NCBI GenBank assembly: GCA_003001975.1
Contig: PVUG01000019.1
Coordinates: forward strand, 1-64,000
Direction of reading: 5' to 3'
Source: Martelella mediterranea
GTDB taxonomy: Bacteria; Pseudomonadota; Alphaproteobacteria; Rhizobiales; Rhizobiaceae
DNA length: 64,000 bases
The notes below the pieces were generated by a model. The model searched no databases. It was not told the origin of the DNA and was given only the letters and a program-made list of their open reading frames with translations. Position 1 is the stretch's first letter; each line of letters begins with the position of its first letter. Positions 1-8,624 of the stretch are shown in pieces. Both the position numbers and the translations under genes were made by a program.

Positions 1-1112
1 CGCAGCTTTTCTTCCATCGCGATCGGAACGATCAGCTCGACGTCAACCGTGACATTGTCGCCCGGCATGACCATTTCCGTGCCTTCCGGCAGCGTGACAA
101 CACCGGTCACGTCCGTCGTACGGAAGTAGAACTGCGGACGGTAGTTCGTGAAGAACGGCGTGTGACGGCCACCTTCATCCTTCGTCAGGATGTAGGCTTC
201 TGCCTTGAACTTCGTGTGCGGCGTAACCGAGCCGGGCTTGCAGAGAATCTGGCCACGCTCAACCTGGTCGCGCTGAACACCACGGATCAGGGCGCCGATG
301 TTGTCGCCGGCTTCGCCCTGGTCGAGCAGCTTGCGGAACATTTCAACGCCGGTAACCGTCGTCTTCTGCGTGTCCTTGATGCCGACGATCTCGACTTCTT
401 CGCCAACCTTGATGATGCCGCGCTCAACACGACCGGTCACAACCGTACCACGGCCGGAGATCGAGAAAACGTCTTCGATCGGCATCAGGAACGGCTGGTC
501 AACCGGACGCTCGGGCGTCGGGACGTAGTCGTCAACAGCAGCCATCAGGGCGCGGATTGCATCTTCGCCGATAGCCTTGTCGCCATCTTCCAGAGCAACC
601 AGAGCCGAACCCTTGATGATCGGGATTTCGTCGCCGGGGAACTCGTAGGAGTCCAGCAGCTCGCGAACTTCCATTTCAACGAGCTCGAGAAGCTCTTCGT
701 CGTCGACCTGGTCAACCTTGTTGAGGAAGACAACGATGGCCGGAACGCCAACCTGACGGGCAAGCAGGATGTGCTCGCGGGTCTGCGGCATCGGACCGTC
801 AGCGGCCGAGCACACCAGGATCGCGCCGTCCATCTGAGCCGCACCGGTGATCATGTTCTTAACATAGTCGGCGTGGCCGGGGCAGTCGACGTGCGCGTAG
901 TGACGCTTTTCCGTCTCATACTCGACGTGTGCCGTCGAGATGGTGATGCCGCGTGCCTTTTCTTCCGGCGCCGCGTCAATCTGGTCATACGCACGGAAGT
1001 CACCGAAGAACTTCGTGATCGCAGCCGTCAGTGTCGTCTTGCCGTGGTCAACGTGACCAATCGTGCCGATGTTGACGTGCGGTTTGCTCCGCTCAAACTT
1101 TGCCTTTGCCAT
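1..1112 (-). CDS. tuf: Elongation factor Tu (partial, C-terminus outside window)
   Basis: EF-Tu is the GTPase that delivers aminoacyl-tRNA to the ribosome. The start ATG at 1112 encodes [12 protein letters not shown], preceded by an AGGAAG ribosome binding site. The G1 loop (GHVDHGKT) follows near residue 19 and the VDCPGH motif near residue 80. The window cuts the gene after AMEEKLR, so about 370 residues are present and only the last 20 or so are missing. The tRNA-Tyr and tRNA-Gly genes lie upstream on the same strand, with a diguanylate cyclase gene between them and tuf. Identification is certain; whether this is the only tuf copy cannot be told here. Confidence 0.97.
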   Translation of the reverse strand, partial: MAKAKFERSKPHVNIGTIGHVDHGKTTLTAAITKFFGDFRAYDQIDAAPEEKARGITISTAHVEYETEKRHYAHVDCPGHADYVKNMITGAAQMDGAILVCSAADGPMPQTREHILLARQVGVPAIVVFLNKVDQVDDEELLELVEMEVRELLDSYEFPGDEIPIIKGSALVALEDGDKAIGEDAIRALMAAVDDYVPTPERPVDQPFLMPIEDVFSISGRGTVVTGRVERGIIKVGEEVEIVGIKDTQKTTVTGVEMFRKLLDQGEAGDNIGALIRGVQRDQVERGQILCKPGSVTPHTKFKAEAYILTKDEGGRHTPFFTNYRPQFYFRTTDVTGVVTLPEGTEMVMPGDNVTVDVELIVPIAMEEKL

Positions 1113-1352
1113 GAAAATGCTTCCTGTAACTGGTAACACGGATGACCCGGCGAACCGGTTTAGTGCCGCCGTTTAAGGCTTTCGCCGCCAATAAGCAAGA
1201 CCAAATTCAATAGTTTGACACGCGGGACCACAGCAGAGCCCGAAAGCCGACAGGTTTCACCGGGCCGGTTGCGCGTGTGAATGCCGGTTTTGGGAAAAAA
1301 CAGCGCCGCGTCAACGCGTTGGATGCGGCCGACAGCGGCGGGCGGCAGTCCA

Positions 1353-1368
1353 TGCCGGGAGCCCGGCA
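1353..1368 (-). terminator. Short GC hairpin after the GGDEF gene
   Basis: TGCCGGG and CCCGGCA form a perfect 7-bp stem with a 2-base gap a few bases after the cyclase stop codon. There is no T-run, and a 2-base loop would open the top pair, so it is at best a weak or factor-assisted terminator between this gene and tuf. Confidence 0.3.
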
Positions 1369-1372
1369 ATCA

Positions 1373-2536
1373 TCAGCACCCGGCAAGAATCGATGTCTCG
1401 CGCACGACAGTGGACGGCGCGCCCTCGGCCACAACCCGGTTGCGACCGAGCCGCTTTGCCCCGTAAAGCGCATTGTCGGCCATGCGGTAGAGCGCTTCAT
1501 AGCCCTCCTGCGAGCGCGCGGTCGCCACGCCGATGCTGCAGGTTGCCTCGAAATCCATCCCGGCATCCGAAAACCAGCGCTGGCTCAGGTGATTGCGGAT
1601 ACGTTCCGCCATCACGCAGGCGCCCTGACGGTCAAGCCCGACGGAAAAGATGGCAAACTCGTCGCCGCCGATGCGCCCGATCACATCGGTCGCGCGCGTC
1701 TCCCGCCGCAGGATTTCCCCGAAGGCCCTCAACACCATGTCTCCGGCGGGATGGCCCAGCGTGTCATTGGTGACCTTGAAATTGTCGAGATCGAGCAGCG
1801 TCATCGCAACAAGGGTTGCCGAACGATCAGTATAAAAGCCGCCGACAGCCCGGTCGAAGCCCTCGCGGTTCAGCACACCGGTCAGCTTGTCGCGGTCGCG
1901 CAGGGTGTTCAGCCGGTCGAGCGATTCCACAAAATGCGCAGCCAGTACCTCCAGCGCCAGAACCATCGCCAGCAACAGGATGTAGACCTGCATGAACTGC
2001 CAGAAAATCGAATTCGGATCGACGATGTCGACGGAATAGAAAATACCGATTGACCGGACGGAATGGGCCAGACCAAGCGCAACGATGGTCCAGAAAATCA
2101 GCTTGTCATGGATAGTGTCGTCCCTGCGGATCCAGAAACGCAGCATGGTGACAAACATGATCAGGAAGAGCGCGACATTGATCGCCAGAGTGCGCTCGAA
2201 TGTCGAACCGAAGAACAGGAAGTAGCAATAGATCGCGAATGTGATGAGGAAAACGGCCATGTTGACCGCGATGCCGAAACTTTTGCCCCGGCGCTGCAGC
2301 AAGGCCTCCGCAAGACCGATCTGCGTGGCGATGAAAAGCCCGTTGGCAACCGGCAGGATGAAGGCATCGGGCAAAAGCCCCCGCAGCATCATGGCGCAAA
2401 AGCCAACAGCCAGCATTCCATAGGAACCGGCCAGAAGAATAAGATACAGGCGGCGCACGCCGGTAAACCAGGCAACAATGAAACTTCCGGCCAGAATCAG
2501 CAGCCCGCCCGGAACTATGAGCGCTTGCATCATCAT
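1373..2536 (-). CDS. Membrane diguanylate cyclase (GGDEF)
   Basis: Predicted to make cyclic di-GMP from two GTP at the inner membrane. The first 200 residues of 387 are strongly hydrophobic, with about six or seven membrane helices and no recognised periplasmic sensor domain. The C-terminal GGDEF domain has the intact signature RIGGDEF at 288-294. An RxxD inhibitory site (residues 281-284) sits exactly five residues before it, so the enzyme should be active and product-inhibited. There is no EAL or HD-GYP domain. The gene stands alone between tRNA-Gly and tuf on the same strand, with about 260 bases to tuf. The signal sensed is unknown. The start MMMQ is the first of three ATG codons in a row, so it could shift by one or two residues. 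Confidence 0.9.
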   Translation of the reverse strand: MMMQALIVPGGLLILAGSFIVAWFTGVRRLYLILLAGSYGMLAVGFCAMMLRGLLPDAFILPVANGLFIATQIGLAEALLQRRGKSFGIAVNMAVFLITFAIYCYFLFFGSTFERTLAINVALFLIMFVTMLRFWIRRDDTIHDKLIFWTIVALGLAHSVRSIGIFYSVDIVDPNSIFWQFMQVYILLLAMVLALEVLAAHFVESLDRLNTLRDRDKLTGVLNREGFDRAVGGFYTDRSATLVAMTLLDLDNFKVTNDTLGHPAGDMVLRAFGEILRRETRATDVIGRIGGDEFAIFSVGLDRQGACVMAERIRNHLSQRWFSDAGMDFEATCSIGVATARSQEGYEALYRMADNALYGAKRLGRNRVVAEGAPSTVVRETSILAGC

Positions 2537-2738
2537 AACGTAACTGTTGCCGACGCCAAAAGCGTGCCCCCGCCCCTACCCGTTGATACAGATTATCGTC
2601 CCGTGACGGGAAACCGGCGCCTCCATGCCCCAAAGCGCCGTTTTGCATTCAGTCAATAGACGCGCATGATAGCGGCATCACGGGAATTTACAATATCCCT
2701 GCAACCACGTCGGATAGAGAATCAATCACGGTAAAATC

Positions 2739-2812
2739 TGGAGCGGGTAGCGGGAATCGAACCCGCATATTCAGCTTGGAAGGCTGCTGCTCTACCATTG
2801 AGCTATACCCGC
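2739..2812 (-). tRNA. tRNA-Gly (anticodon TCC)
   Basis: The complement folds as a cloverleaf. The 5' end GCGGGTATAGCTC is at 2812, the 7-bp acceptor stem closes with TACCCGC, and the T-loop TTCGATT is present. The anticodon TCC lies at 2780-2778. The discriminator T at 2742 is followed by a genomically encoded CCA (2741-2739). It lies 18 bases after tRNA-Tyr and is probably in the same transcript. Confidence 0.95.
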
Positions 2813-2830
2813 CCAAATGTCAGACGCCGG

Positions 2831-2915
2831 TGGTGGAGGAGGTTGGATTCGAACCAACGTAGACTAAGTCAACGGATTTACAGTCCGTCCGTTTTAACCA
2901 CTCACGCACTCCTCC
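2831..2915 (-). tRNA. tRNA-Tyr (anticodon GTA)
   Basis: A class II tRNA of 85 bases with a long variable arm. The 5' end GGAGGAGTGCG is at 2915, the 3' acceptor strand CTCCTCC is at 2841-2835, discriminator A at 2834 and an encoded CCA at 2833-2831. The anticodon GTA is at 2881-2879. It is the first gene of a Tyr-Gly tRNA pair. Confidence 0.95.
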
Positions 2916-2995
2916 AGTACCAGCCTGGACGGCAGTCATGCCTCAGATCGTCTGGCCGTTCGCGATTGCGTCGGGCGATGTCGATCTGCGCCGCG

Positions 2996-3024
2996 TATAT
3001 GACCGCCTCGCCCCGCTCTGTCAA
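2996..3024 (-). promoter_or_regulatory. Sigma-70 promoter of the tRNA-Tyr/tRNA-Gly pair
   Basis: On the minus strand TTGACA (3024-3019) is followed after exactly 17 bases by CATATA (3001-2996), about 80 bases upstream of the tRNA-Tyr 5' end. The spacer is very GC-rich. No other promoter is seen before tRNA-Gly. Confidence 0.7.
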
Positions 3025-3144
3025 CACGGGACGCCAGAAAAAAATGACAGAAAAATCACAGCCGCTTTCCCGCACACGCAGCTTTCGGCTTTCTTCAGCT
3101 TCAACGGCCTAGCTTGAGGCCGGCTGCGGCTTTATAAGGGGCGC

Positions 3145-4026
3145 ATGAGCAAAAAAGATGACCAGAACGGCTCCCCCAGGGACGCCCACTACGCAAAGCT
3201 GAGACGCGCGCACCGCGATGCCAAGCGTTTCCGCGAGGGACAACCGGAAAAAATCGGCAGGCGCGGCCCGAAAAAGGCGCCCGCCCCCCTGCCCGTCAGC
3301 GACGACGAGGTGCTGCTGTACGGCCTGCATACGGTGCGCGCGGCAATCGAAAATCCGGAGCGCAAACTGCTCTCCCTGAAGGTGACCCAGAATGCGCTCG
3401 CCCGGCTGACGGACGGCCTCGAACTGCCGAAACACCTGGCCGTCGATATCGTGCGCCCGCGTGAAATCGACGATATTCTGGGCGAAGACGCCATCCATCA
3501 GGGCGTGATGCTGAAAACCCGGGCACTGCCGGTGCGCAAACTGGATGCGCTGCATGACAGCCCGCTCCTTCTGGTGCTCGACCAGGTGACCGACCCGCAC
3601 AATGTCGGGGCAATCCTGCGCTCCGCCGTTGCCTTTTCCGCCGGCGCCGTGATCACCACCATGCGCCACAGCCCGGCCGAATCAGGTGTTTTGGCCAAAT
3701 CCGCGTCCGGGGCGCTCGAACATATTCCCTATATCCAGATCACCAATCTCGCCAAGGCGCTGGAAGAACTGCATGCCATGGGCTTCACCTCGGTCGGTCT
3801 TGATTCGGAAGGCCCCGCCCCCCTGGAAGAAACGATGAACGGCAACAGGATCGCCCTTGTGCTCGGCGCCGAAGGCAAGGGGTTGCGCCAGAAAACCCGC
3901 GAGACCGTGACGGCGCTGGCCCGCCTCGATATGCCGGGGCCGATCAAGTCACTCAATGTCTCCAATGCCTCGGCGATCTCGCTTTATGCCGCCCGCCAGT
4001 TTCTGGCAAAATCCGGCGGAGCCTGA
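3145..4026 (+). CDS. rlmB: 23S rRNA (guanosine-2'-O-)-methyltransferase RlmB
   Basis: A TrmH/SpoU-family SPOUT enzyme that methylates the ribose of a 23S rRNA guanosine (Gm2251 in E. coli) using S-adenosylmethionine. After a basic 45-residue extension rich in Lys and Arg comes the substrate-binding start LLYGLHTVRAA. The three SpoU motifs follow: LVLDQVTDPHNVGAILRSA, the GAEGKGL region and the C-terminal SLNVSNASAISLYAARQ, which form the trefoil-knot cofactor site. Length 293 is normal for the alphaproteobacterial form. A second SpoU protein is encoded at 54877-55746; this one is the closer match to RlmB. Confidence 0.92.
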   Translation: MSKKDDQNGSPRDAHYAKLRRAHRDAKRFREGQPEKIGRRGPKKAPAPLPVSDDEVLLYGLHTVRAAIENPERKLLSLKVTQNALARLTDGLELPKHLAVDIVRPREIDDILGEDAIHQGVMLKTRALPVRKLDALHDSPLLLVLDQVTDPHNVGAILRSAVAFSAGAVITTMRHSPAESGVLAKSASGALEHIPYIQITNLAKALEELHAMGFTSVGLDSEGPAPLEETMNGNRIALVLGAEGKGLRQKTRETVTALARLDMPGPIKSLNVSNASAISLYAARQFLAKSGGA

Positions 4027-4100
4027 ACATCCCGGCCGGCAACAAACCGGCATGGCAGGCGTTTAGCGATGTGAAGCTTCAAGATTCGAAAGGCCCGTCC

Positions 4101-4862
4101 ATGAAAATCGTCTTCACCGATCTCGACGGCACGCTCCTCGACCACGAGACCTATTCGCTCGAGCCGGCACGGCCCGCGCTCGAAGCGCTCAAGGCGCGTG
4201 GTATCCCGATTGTGCTGGCGAGCAGCAAGACGGAGGCGGAGATGCGGCCGATTGCCGCGGACATCGGCATAAACGACCCGATGATCGTGGAAAACGGCGC
4301 GGGGATTATTGGCCTTTCGGACGATGACGCCGAAGATACCTATGAGCGACTGCGTGCCACGCTGACAGCGATGCCGCCGGAGTTGAGAGCAAAATTCGAA
4401 GGGTTCGGCGACTGGAGCGACGAAGTGGTTGCCGAAAAGACCGGCATGCGGATTGAAGCCGCGCGGCTTGCCCGGCAGCGGCGCTTTTCCGAACCGGGTC
4501 TTTGGTCCGGCAGTGAGGCGGAGCGTGAAGCATTCCGCGCCCACCTGCGGGATAACGGCTTTCAGGCAGTCCAGGGCGGACGGTTTTTCACGCTGATGCC
4601 GCAAACCTCCAAGGCGGATGCGATGAAGCGTGTCGCCGCGTTTTTCCGGCAAAAAACCGGCGGCCCCGTCTTCACCATCGCGCTTGGGGATGCTCCCAAT
4701 GACGCGGCGATGCTTCAGGCCGCCGACAAGGGGTTTATCATCGCCAATCCCGCCCATGCCCCGCTTGAAGAAAGCCAGCGTGAGCGCGAAGGCCACATCA
4801 TCCGATCCGAGAAGCCGGGGCCATCCGGCTGGAACGACATGATATTGCAATTATTGGCATAA
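4101..4862 (+). CDS. Mannosyl/glucosyl-3-phosphoglycerate phosphatase (HAD-IIB)
   Basis: A HAD-superfamily type IIB phosphatase of the MpgP/YedP family, expected to remove phosphate from a glycosyl-3-phosphoglycerate. HAD motif I is MKIVFTDLDGTLLD at the very N-terminus, motif II SSKTEAEM near residue 45, and the motif IV region IALGDAPNDAAML near residue 195. The ATG at 4101 is preferred because the catalytic motif begins there; an upstream in-frame ATG at 4071 would add ten unconserved residues. It is followed after 82 bases by a GpgS-like glycosyltransferase, giving a synthase/phosphatase pair for a charged compatible solute. Which sugar it handles cannot be decided from sequence. Confidence 0.85.
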   Translation: MKIVFTDLDGTLLDHETYSLEPARPALEALKARGIPIVLASSKTEAEMRPIAADIGINDPMIVENGAGIIGLSDDDAEDTYERLRATLTAMPPELRAKFEGFGDWSDEVVAEKTGMRIEAARLARQRRFSEPGLWSGSEAEREAFRAHLRDNGFQAVQGGRFFTLMPQTSKADAMKRVAAFFRQKTGGPVFTIALGDAPNDAAMLQAADKGFIIANPAHAPLEESQREREGHIIRSEKPGPSGWNDMILQLLA

Positions 4863-4944
4863 TATAGTTGGTAGGTAAGGCCCTTCCCCTTTCGGCCACC
4901 CGTCTTCGGGCCTTGCCGCAACAAAAAGACCAGGAGCGCCTGCA

Positions 4945-6165
4945 ATGGCTGATTTTCATCAAAATGGCGTTGTCGCAACGCTTCACAATCTGCGCGAGCG
5001 CTCGCTGCATCGGGTCGAACGCGAGCTCACCAGCTTTTCCGCGACCCGGCCGATCACGCTGATCCTGCCATCTCTGTTTTCCGAGCTCGAGGCCGAAGCG
5101 CTGGACAATATCGTCAATCATCTGACGGAAGTGCCCTATATCTCGAACATCATCATCGGCCTCGATCAGGCTGACGAGGAACAGTATCGTTACGCGCTGA
5201 AATATTTCAGCCGCCTGCCGCAGCAGCATGCGGTTCTGTGGAATGACGGCCCGCGCATGAAAGCCGTTCACAACCGCCTTGGCGATGCCGCGCTTGCGCC
5301 GGAGGACCCCGGCAAGGGCCGCAATGTCTGGTATTGCATCGGCTATGTGCTCGGCGCGCGCAATTCCTCCGTGGTTGCCCTCCACGACTGCGACATCGTC
5401 ACCTATTCGCGCGAAATGCTGGCGCGCCTCGTCTATCCGGTCACAAACCCGGCCTTCCCTTACGTGTTTTCCAAGGGCTATTACCCGCGCATTGCCGACG
5501 GCTCGCTCAATGGCCGCGTCACCCGGCTTCTGGTCACGCCGCTCCTGCTCAGCCTTGAAAAGACCATCGGCCATCAGCCCTATATCGATTATCTGAAAGC
5601 CTTCCGCTATCCGCTTGCCGGCGAGTTCGCGATGCGCACCCATATCCTGCCCGATATCCGCATTCCGTGGGACTGGGGCCTGGAAATCGGCGTGCTTTCG
5701 GAACTGTGGCGCAATTATTCCAACACCGCCATCTGCCAGGTCGACATTGCCGATGCCTATGACCACAAGCATCAGCCGCTTTCGCCGGAAGACGCCCAGA
5801 AGGGCCTGTCGCGCATGTCGACGGATATCTGCAAGGCCGTGTTCCGCAAGCTTGCGACCGACGGCGTGACCTTCTCGCAGGAAACGCTCAGAACGGTGAA
5901 GGCCGCCTATTTCCGCAACGCGCTCGATCTCGTCGAGGTTTATCACAACGATGCGCGCATGAACGGTCTTTCCACCGACCGCCACAAGGAGGAACAGGCT
6001 GTCGAACTGTTTGCCTCAAACCTCATCGAGGCCGGCAATTCCTTCCTGGAAACGCCGGACGCCACGCCGCTGATGCCACGCTGGAACCGCGTCCTGAGCG
6101 CCCTGCCAGACATTCTCGACGAAATGCAGGCCGCCGTCGCCGCCGACATGGCGGAATACGGCTAA
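4945..6165 (+). CDS. gpgS: Glucosyl-3-phosphoglycerate synthase-like glycosyltransferase (GT81 type)
   Basis: A retaining GT-A glycosyltransferase of 406 residues. The metal-binding DxD is HDCDI (148-150). The segments FSKGYYPR, GRVTRLLVTPLL, YPLAGEFAMR and WDWGLEIGVL, and the late H of AYDHKHQPL, match by eye the order of motifs in actinobacterial GpgS. The expected reaction is NDP-glucose plus 3-phosphoglycerate to glucosyl-3-phosphoglycerate, which the adjacent phosphatase would convert to glucosylglycerate. It is cytoplasmic, with no signal peptide. A mannosyl donor is an alternative, since the neighbour's family is named for mannosyl-3-phosphoglycerate. A terminator follows the gene. Confidence 0.78.
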   Translation: MADFHQNGVVATLHNLRERSLHRVERELTSFSATRPITLILPSLFSELEAEALDNIVNHLTEVPYISNIIIGLDQADEEQYRYALKYFSRLPQQHAVLWNDGPRMKAVHNRLGDAALAPEDPGKGRNVWYCIGYVLGARNSSVVALHDCDIVTYSREMLARLVYPVTNPAFPYVFSKGYYPRIADGSLNGRVTRLLVTPLLLSLEKTIGHQPYIDYLKAFRYPLAGEFAMRTHILPDIRIPWDWGLEIGVLSELWRNYSNTAICQVDIADAYDHKHQPLSPEDAQKGLSRMSTDICKAVFRKLATDGVTFSQETLRTVKAAYFRNALDLVEVYHNDARMNGLSTDRHKEEQAVELFASNLIEAGNSFLETPDATPLMPRWNRVLSALPDILDEMQAAVAADMAEYG

Positions 6166-6247
6166 GACAAAGCACCCACGATTCCGCCTCCCATGATCGG
6201 GGTGTTTTGAGGGTTGGCGTAAGTTTGAGAAACGACGACTGCGACAA

Positions 6248-6275
6248 GCCGGGCCGGAAACGGGCCGGCTTTTCT
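6248..6275 (+). terminator. Rho-independent terminator after gpgS
   Basis: GCCGGGCCG and CGGGCCGGC form a stem with one mismatch and a short loop, followed by TTTTCT. It lies about 80 bases after the gpgS stop codon. Confidence 0.65.
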
Positions 6276-6379
6276 GTTGCCGTGCAGACGTCATTCGGCA
6301 CAAGCCGGACAACGGGACACGCGAGCAACCCGAAACAAAACCAAGCGCAGAAATCTTATAAAATCAGGAGAGGTTCAAA

Positions 6380-6456
6380 TGGCGCGCTCGGGAAGATTCG
6401 AACTCCCGACCCCCAGATTCGTAGTCTGGTGCTCTATCCAGCTGAGCTACGAGCGC
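6380..6456 (-). tRNA. tRNA-Arg (anticodon ACG)
   Basis: The complement begins GCGCTCGTAGCTCAG at 6456 and folds as a 77-base cloverleaf with acceptor pairing GCGCTCG/CGAGCGC. Discriminator G is at 6383 and an encoded CCA at 6382-6380. The anticodon ACG lies at 6422-6420 and would be edited to ICG. Its promoter region holds a CTAGAGC at 6506. Confidence 0.95.
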
Positions 6457-6718
6457 TTGCCTTTTTGCGAAGCACCGCAGTTGTCTGCGGCGTGCGAGAG
6501 GGCTTCTAGAGCCTTGCGATTTGGAATGCAAGCGGATTTCGGAAAAAACCTGTCATTTTTCTGAAACACCCCGGATTTTGCCCTCTGCCGGCGGTGTGGA
6601 TAACATCGGATGAAGCGTGATCGTGGATCATTTAGCGATAGATTTCATGGCGGTAGCGCAAGGTCCGCAGATCGTGGATGAGGGCACCCGGCGGCGCTTT
6701 CGCTATAGTGCGGATGCC

Positions 6719-8215
6719 TCAGGCGCCGGTCTCGGTCTCGCCGCGCCAGCTTTCGAACGCGACGGGCCGGTCGGGCACTTCGATGCGGAACAGCGTGCCC
6801 TGCCCGGCCTTTTCCACAAGCGCGATCGTGCCGCCATGGGCCAATACCAGTTCACGGGCGATTGCAAGGCCGAGCCCGGTGCCGCCGCTGCGCACGCCCC
6901 CCCTGAAAGCGGCGAACAGGTTCTCGCGCGCCTTTTGCGGCATTCCGGGACCGGTATCATCGACCGAGAGCGAAACCACGCTGCCGTGGCGCTGTGCGGA
7001 AACGATCAGACAGTTGAGCGAATCGCGCCGCTCGCCGGCCTGCTGGGTCAGCGCCTGGACACTGTTGCGGCACAGGTTGAAGACCACGCGGAAGAACTGT
7101 TCGGGATCGGCATCGACCTTCAGGTCTTCGGGAACGCGGTTGATCCATTCGATGGGCACATCCGCCGACAGATCCAGATAATCATGCACATCGTTGATCA
7201 GATCACACAGACTGACCATCTGGCGCTTGGGCTCGGCTTCGGAAACCTGACCATAGCTCAGCACCGAACGCGAATAGGCCGCCGCACGGTCGATGGCGCG
7301 CAACAGCTTCGGCGCCACCCGGCCGACCACCGGATCGTCGATGCCGGCGATCCTGTCGGACATCAGCTGTGCGGAGGCCAGAATATTGCGCATGTCGTGG
7401 TTGATCTTGGAAACAGCCAGCCCGAGCTCGGCAAGACGTTTCTGCTGGCGCAGCGTTCGCTGCAGCTCGACCTGCATGGTGGCGAGATGACGCCCGGCGA
7501 TGCCAAGCTCATCCGTGGTTGCGGCAGGATGGAAAACATTCTCCGGCAGATCGGGTTTTTCCGAAAAGGCCTGCATATTGGCAATCTGGCGCCGCAACGG
7601 CCGCACCAACATCGAGTTCAGTCGGAAAAAGATCAGCATCGCCGTAAACGTCGAAAGCAGAATGCTCAGCAGGAAAATGTTGCGGGCATAGCCCCACAGC
7701 GCCTGATGTAGTTCATCATCGGAGATAACAAGTTCGATGATCGCGTCGCTGTCGCCGATATAGCCGAAGACACGGATCGCCCGGCCACCGCCGAACAGAA
7801 GCTCGTCAAAGGCGTCAACGACCGCTTCCACCGGGCCGACATCCGTCAGATCGTAGGTATTGCTGATTTCCGGCGGCATGTCGGCGATGGCGAGAAGCTG
7901 GGAGGTTCCGTCCTTCCTCAGCACGATCGCCTTGGTGCCGGTCGCCATCAGCGTGTCGTCCTGCAGTGCGCGCGGCAGAACCTGCGGCTGCAGTCCATCG
8001 ATCACGGTGGCCGCCGCTGCCGCCGTGCTCAGCCGGTCGTCGAGCCATCTCAGCCGCATGCTGGCAAGCGAGGGCACGAAGAACACCACCTCGGCAAACA
8101 TGATGATCGCCACGGTCAGTGCGAGAATCCGCCCGGAAAGGCCCGAAAGAAAACCGGGCACGGCAACCTTGCCGGCAGACGCATTCTGCCCATCCCGGGG
8201 TTTTCCCCAACGCAT
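6719..8215 (-). CDS. Membrane sensor histidine kinase
   Basis: A two-component sensor kinase of 498 residues. Transmembrane helix 1 spans roughly 28-50, then a periplasmic segment of about 125 residues, helix 2 roughly 178-198, and a HAMP-like linker. The phospho-acceptor H-box is SKINHDMRN with His 273. The ATPase domain follows, with an N-box (NLCRNSVQAL), G1 box (DDTGPGMPQ) and G2 box (GGTGLGLAI). The H-box is the HDMRN variant rather than the usual HE(L/I)R(T/N). No response regulator gene is next to it, so its partner is elsewhere. It is transcribed away from rpmH. The C-terminus lies about 260 bases from tRNA-Arg. The signal is unknown. Confidence 0.9.
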   Translation of the reverse strand: MRWGKPRDGQNASAGKVAVPGFLSGLSGRILALTVAIIMFAEVVFFVPSLASMRLRWLDDRLSTAAAAATVIDGLQPQVLPRALQDDTLMATGTKAIVLRKDGTSQLLAIADMPPEISNTYDLTDVGPVEAVVDAFDELLFGGGRAIRVFGYIGDSDAIIELVISDDELHQALWGYARNIFLLSILLSTFTAMLIFFRLNSMLVRPLRRQIANMQAFSEKPDLPENVFHPAATTDELGIAGRHLATMQVELQRTLRQQKRLAELGLAVSKINHDMRNILASAQLMSDRIAGIDDPVVGRVAPKLLRAIDRAAAYSRSVLSYGQVSEAEPKRQMVSLCDLINDVHDYLDLSADVPIEWINRVPEDLKVDADPEQFFRVVFNLCRNSVQALTQQAGERRDSLNCLIVSAQRHGSVVSLSVDDTGPGMPQKARENLFAAFRGGVRSGGTGLGLAIARELVLAHGGTIALVEKAGQGTLFRIEVPDRPVAFESWRGETETGA

Positions 8216-8317
8216 CGCTTGCCTCCGAATTCAAGATGTCGAACGATCATAGACCAATCGTTCGCAAGACAAAACCGCCATGTTTGAGGCACTTGCAAAC
8301 GCATGCGCCCGGCATGA

Positions 8318-8346
8318 TTGACAATTTGCGGCGCTTTCCCTTATAA
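8318..8346 (+). promoter_or_regulatory. Promoter of rpmH-rnpA
   Basis: TTGACA at 8318-8323 and TTATAA at 8341-8346 are separated by exactly 17 bases, about 120 bases before the rpmH start. This is the strongest sigma-70-type promoter seen in the window. Confidence 0.8.
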
Positions 8347-8468
8347 GCCGCGCAGTTTCCGTGCCCTTTCCTGCTGAAAGGCAGGATCAATGCCGGTAAC
8401 ATCATCCACACGCTTAAACTGCTTCGGCAGTCCATCAAGAAGGGCCGCACACCGCGGTATTTAAACAA

Positions 8469-8609
8469 ATGTCTACCAAGCGTACCTATCAGCCTTCCAA
8501 GCTTGTTCGCAAACGCCGTCACGGCTTCCGCTCCCGCATGGCCACGAAGGGCGGCCGCAAGGTTCTTGCAGCCCGCCGCGCCCGCGGTCGCAAGCGTCTT
8601 TCGGCTTAA
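8469..8609 (+). CDS. rpmH: 50S ribosomal protein L34
   Basis: A 46-residue, extremely basic protein containing the invariant [17 protein letters not shown] and the [18 protein letters not shown] end typical of bL34. It begins [10 protein letters not shown], two residues longer than many homologues that start MKRTYQPS. A strong promoter lies upstream, and rnpA begins 15 bases downstream, the usual bacterial rpmH-rnpA-yidC order. Confidence 0.97.
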   Translation: MSTKRTYQPSKLVRKRRHGFRSRMATKGGRKVLAARRARGRKRLSA

Positions 8610-8624
8610 GGGCTTTCAGCCCTG

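Noticed and set aside
1160-1566. Minus-strand frames in the tuf-cyclase gap and over the cyclase 3' end
   Set aside because: They overlap the confident cyclase gene out of frame or lack any start signal.
6380-6718. tRNA-Arg as an integration site for a mobile island
   Set aside because: No integrase is nearby and I saw no second copy of the tRNA 3' end in the flanks.
8216-8468. Possible replication origin upstream of rpmH, as in some bacteria where dnaA adjoins rpmH
   Set aside because: No dnaA gene, DnaA-box cluster or AT-rich unwinding element is visible; the region holds an ordinary strong promoter.
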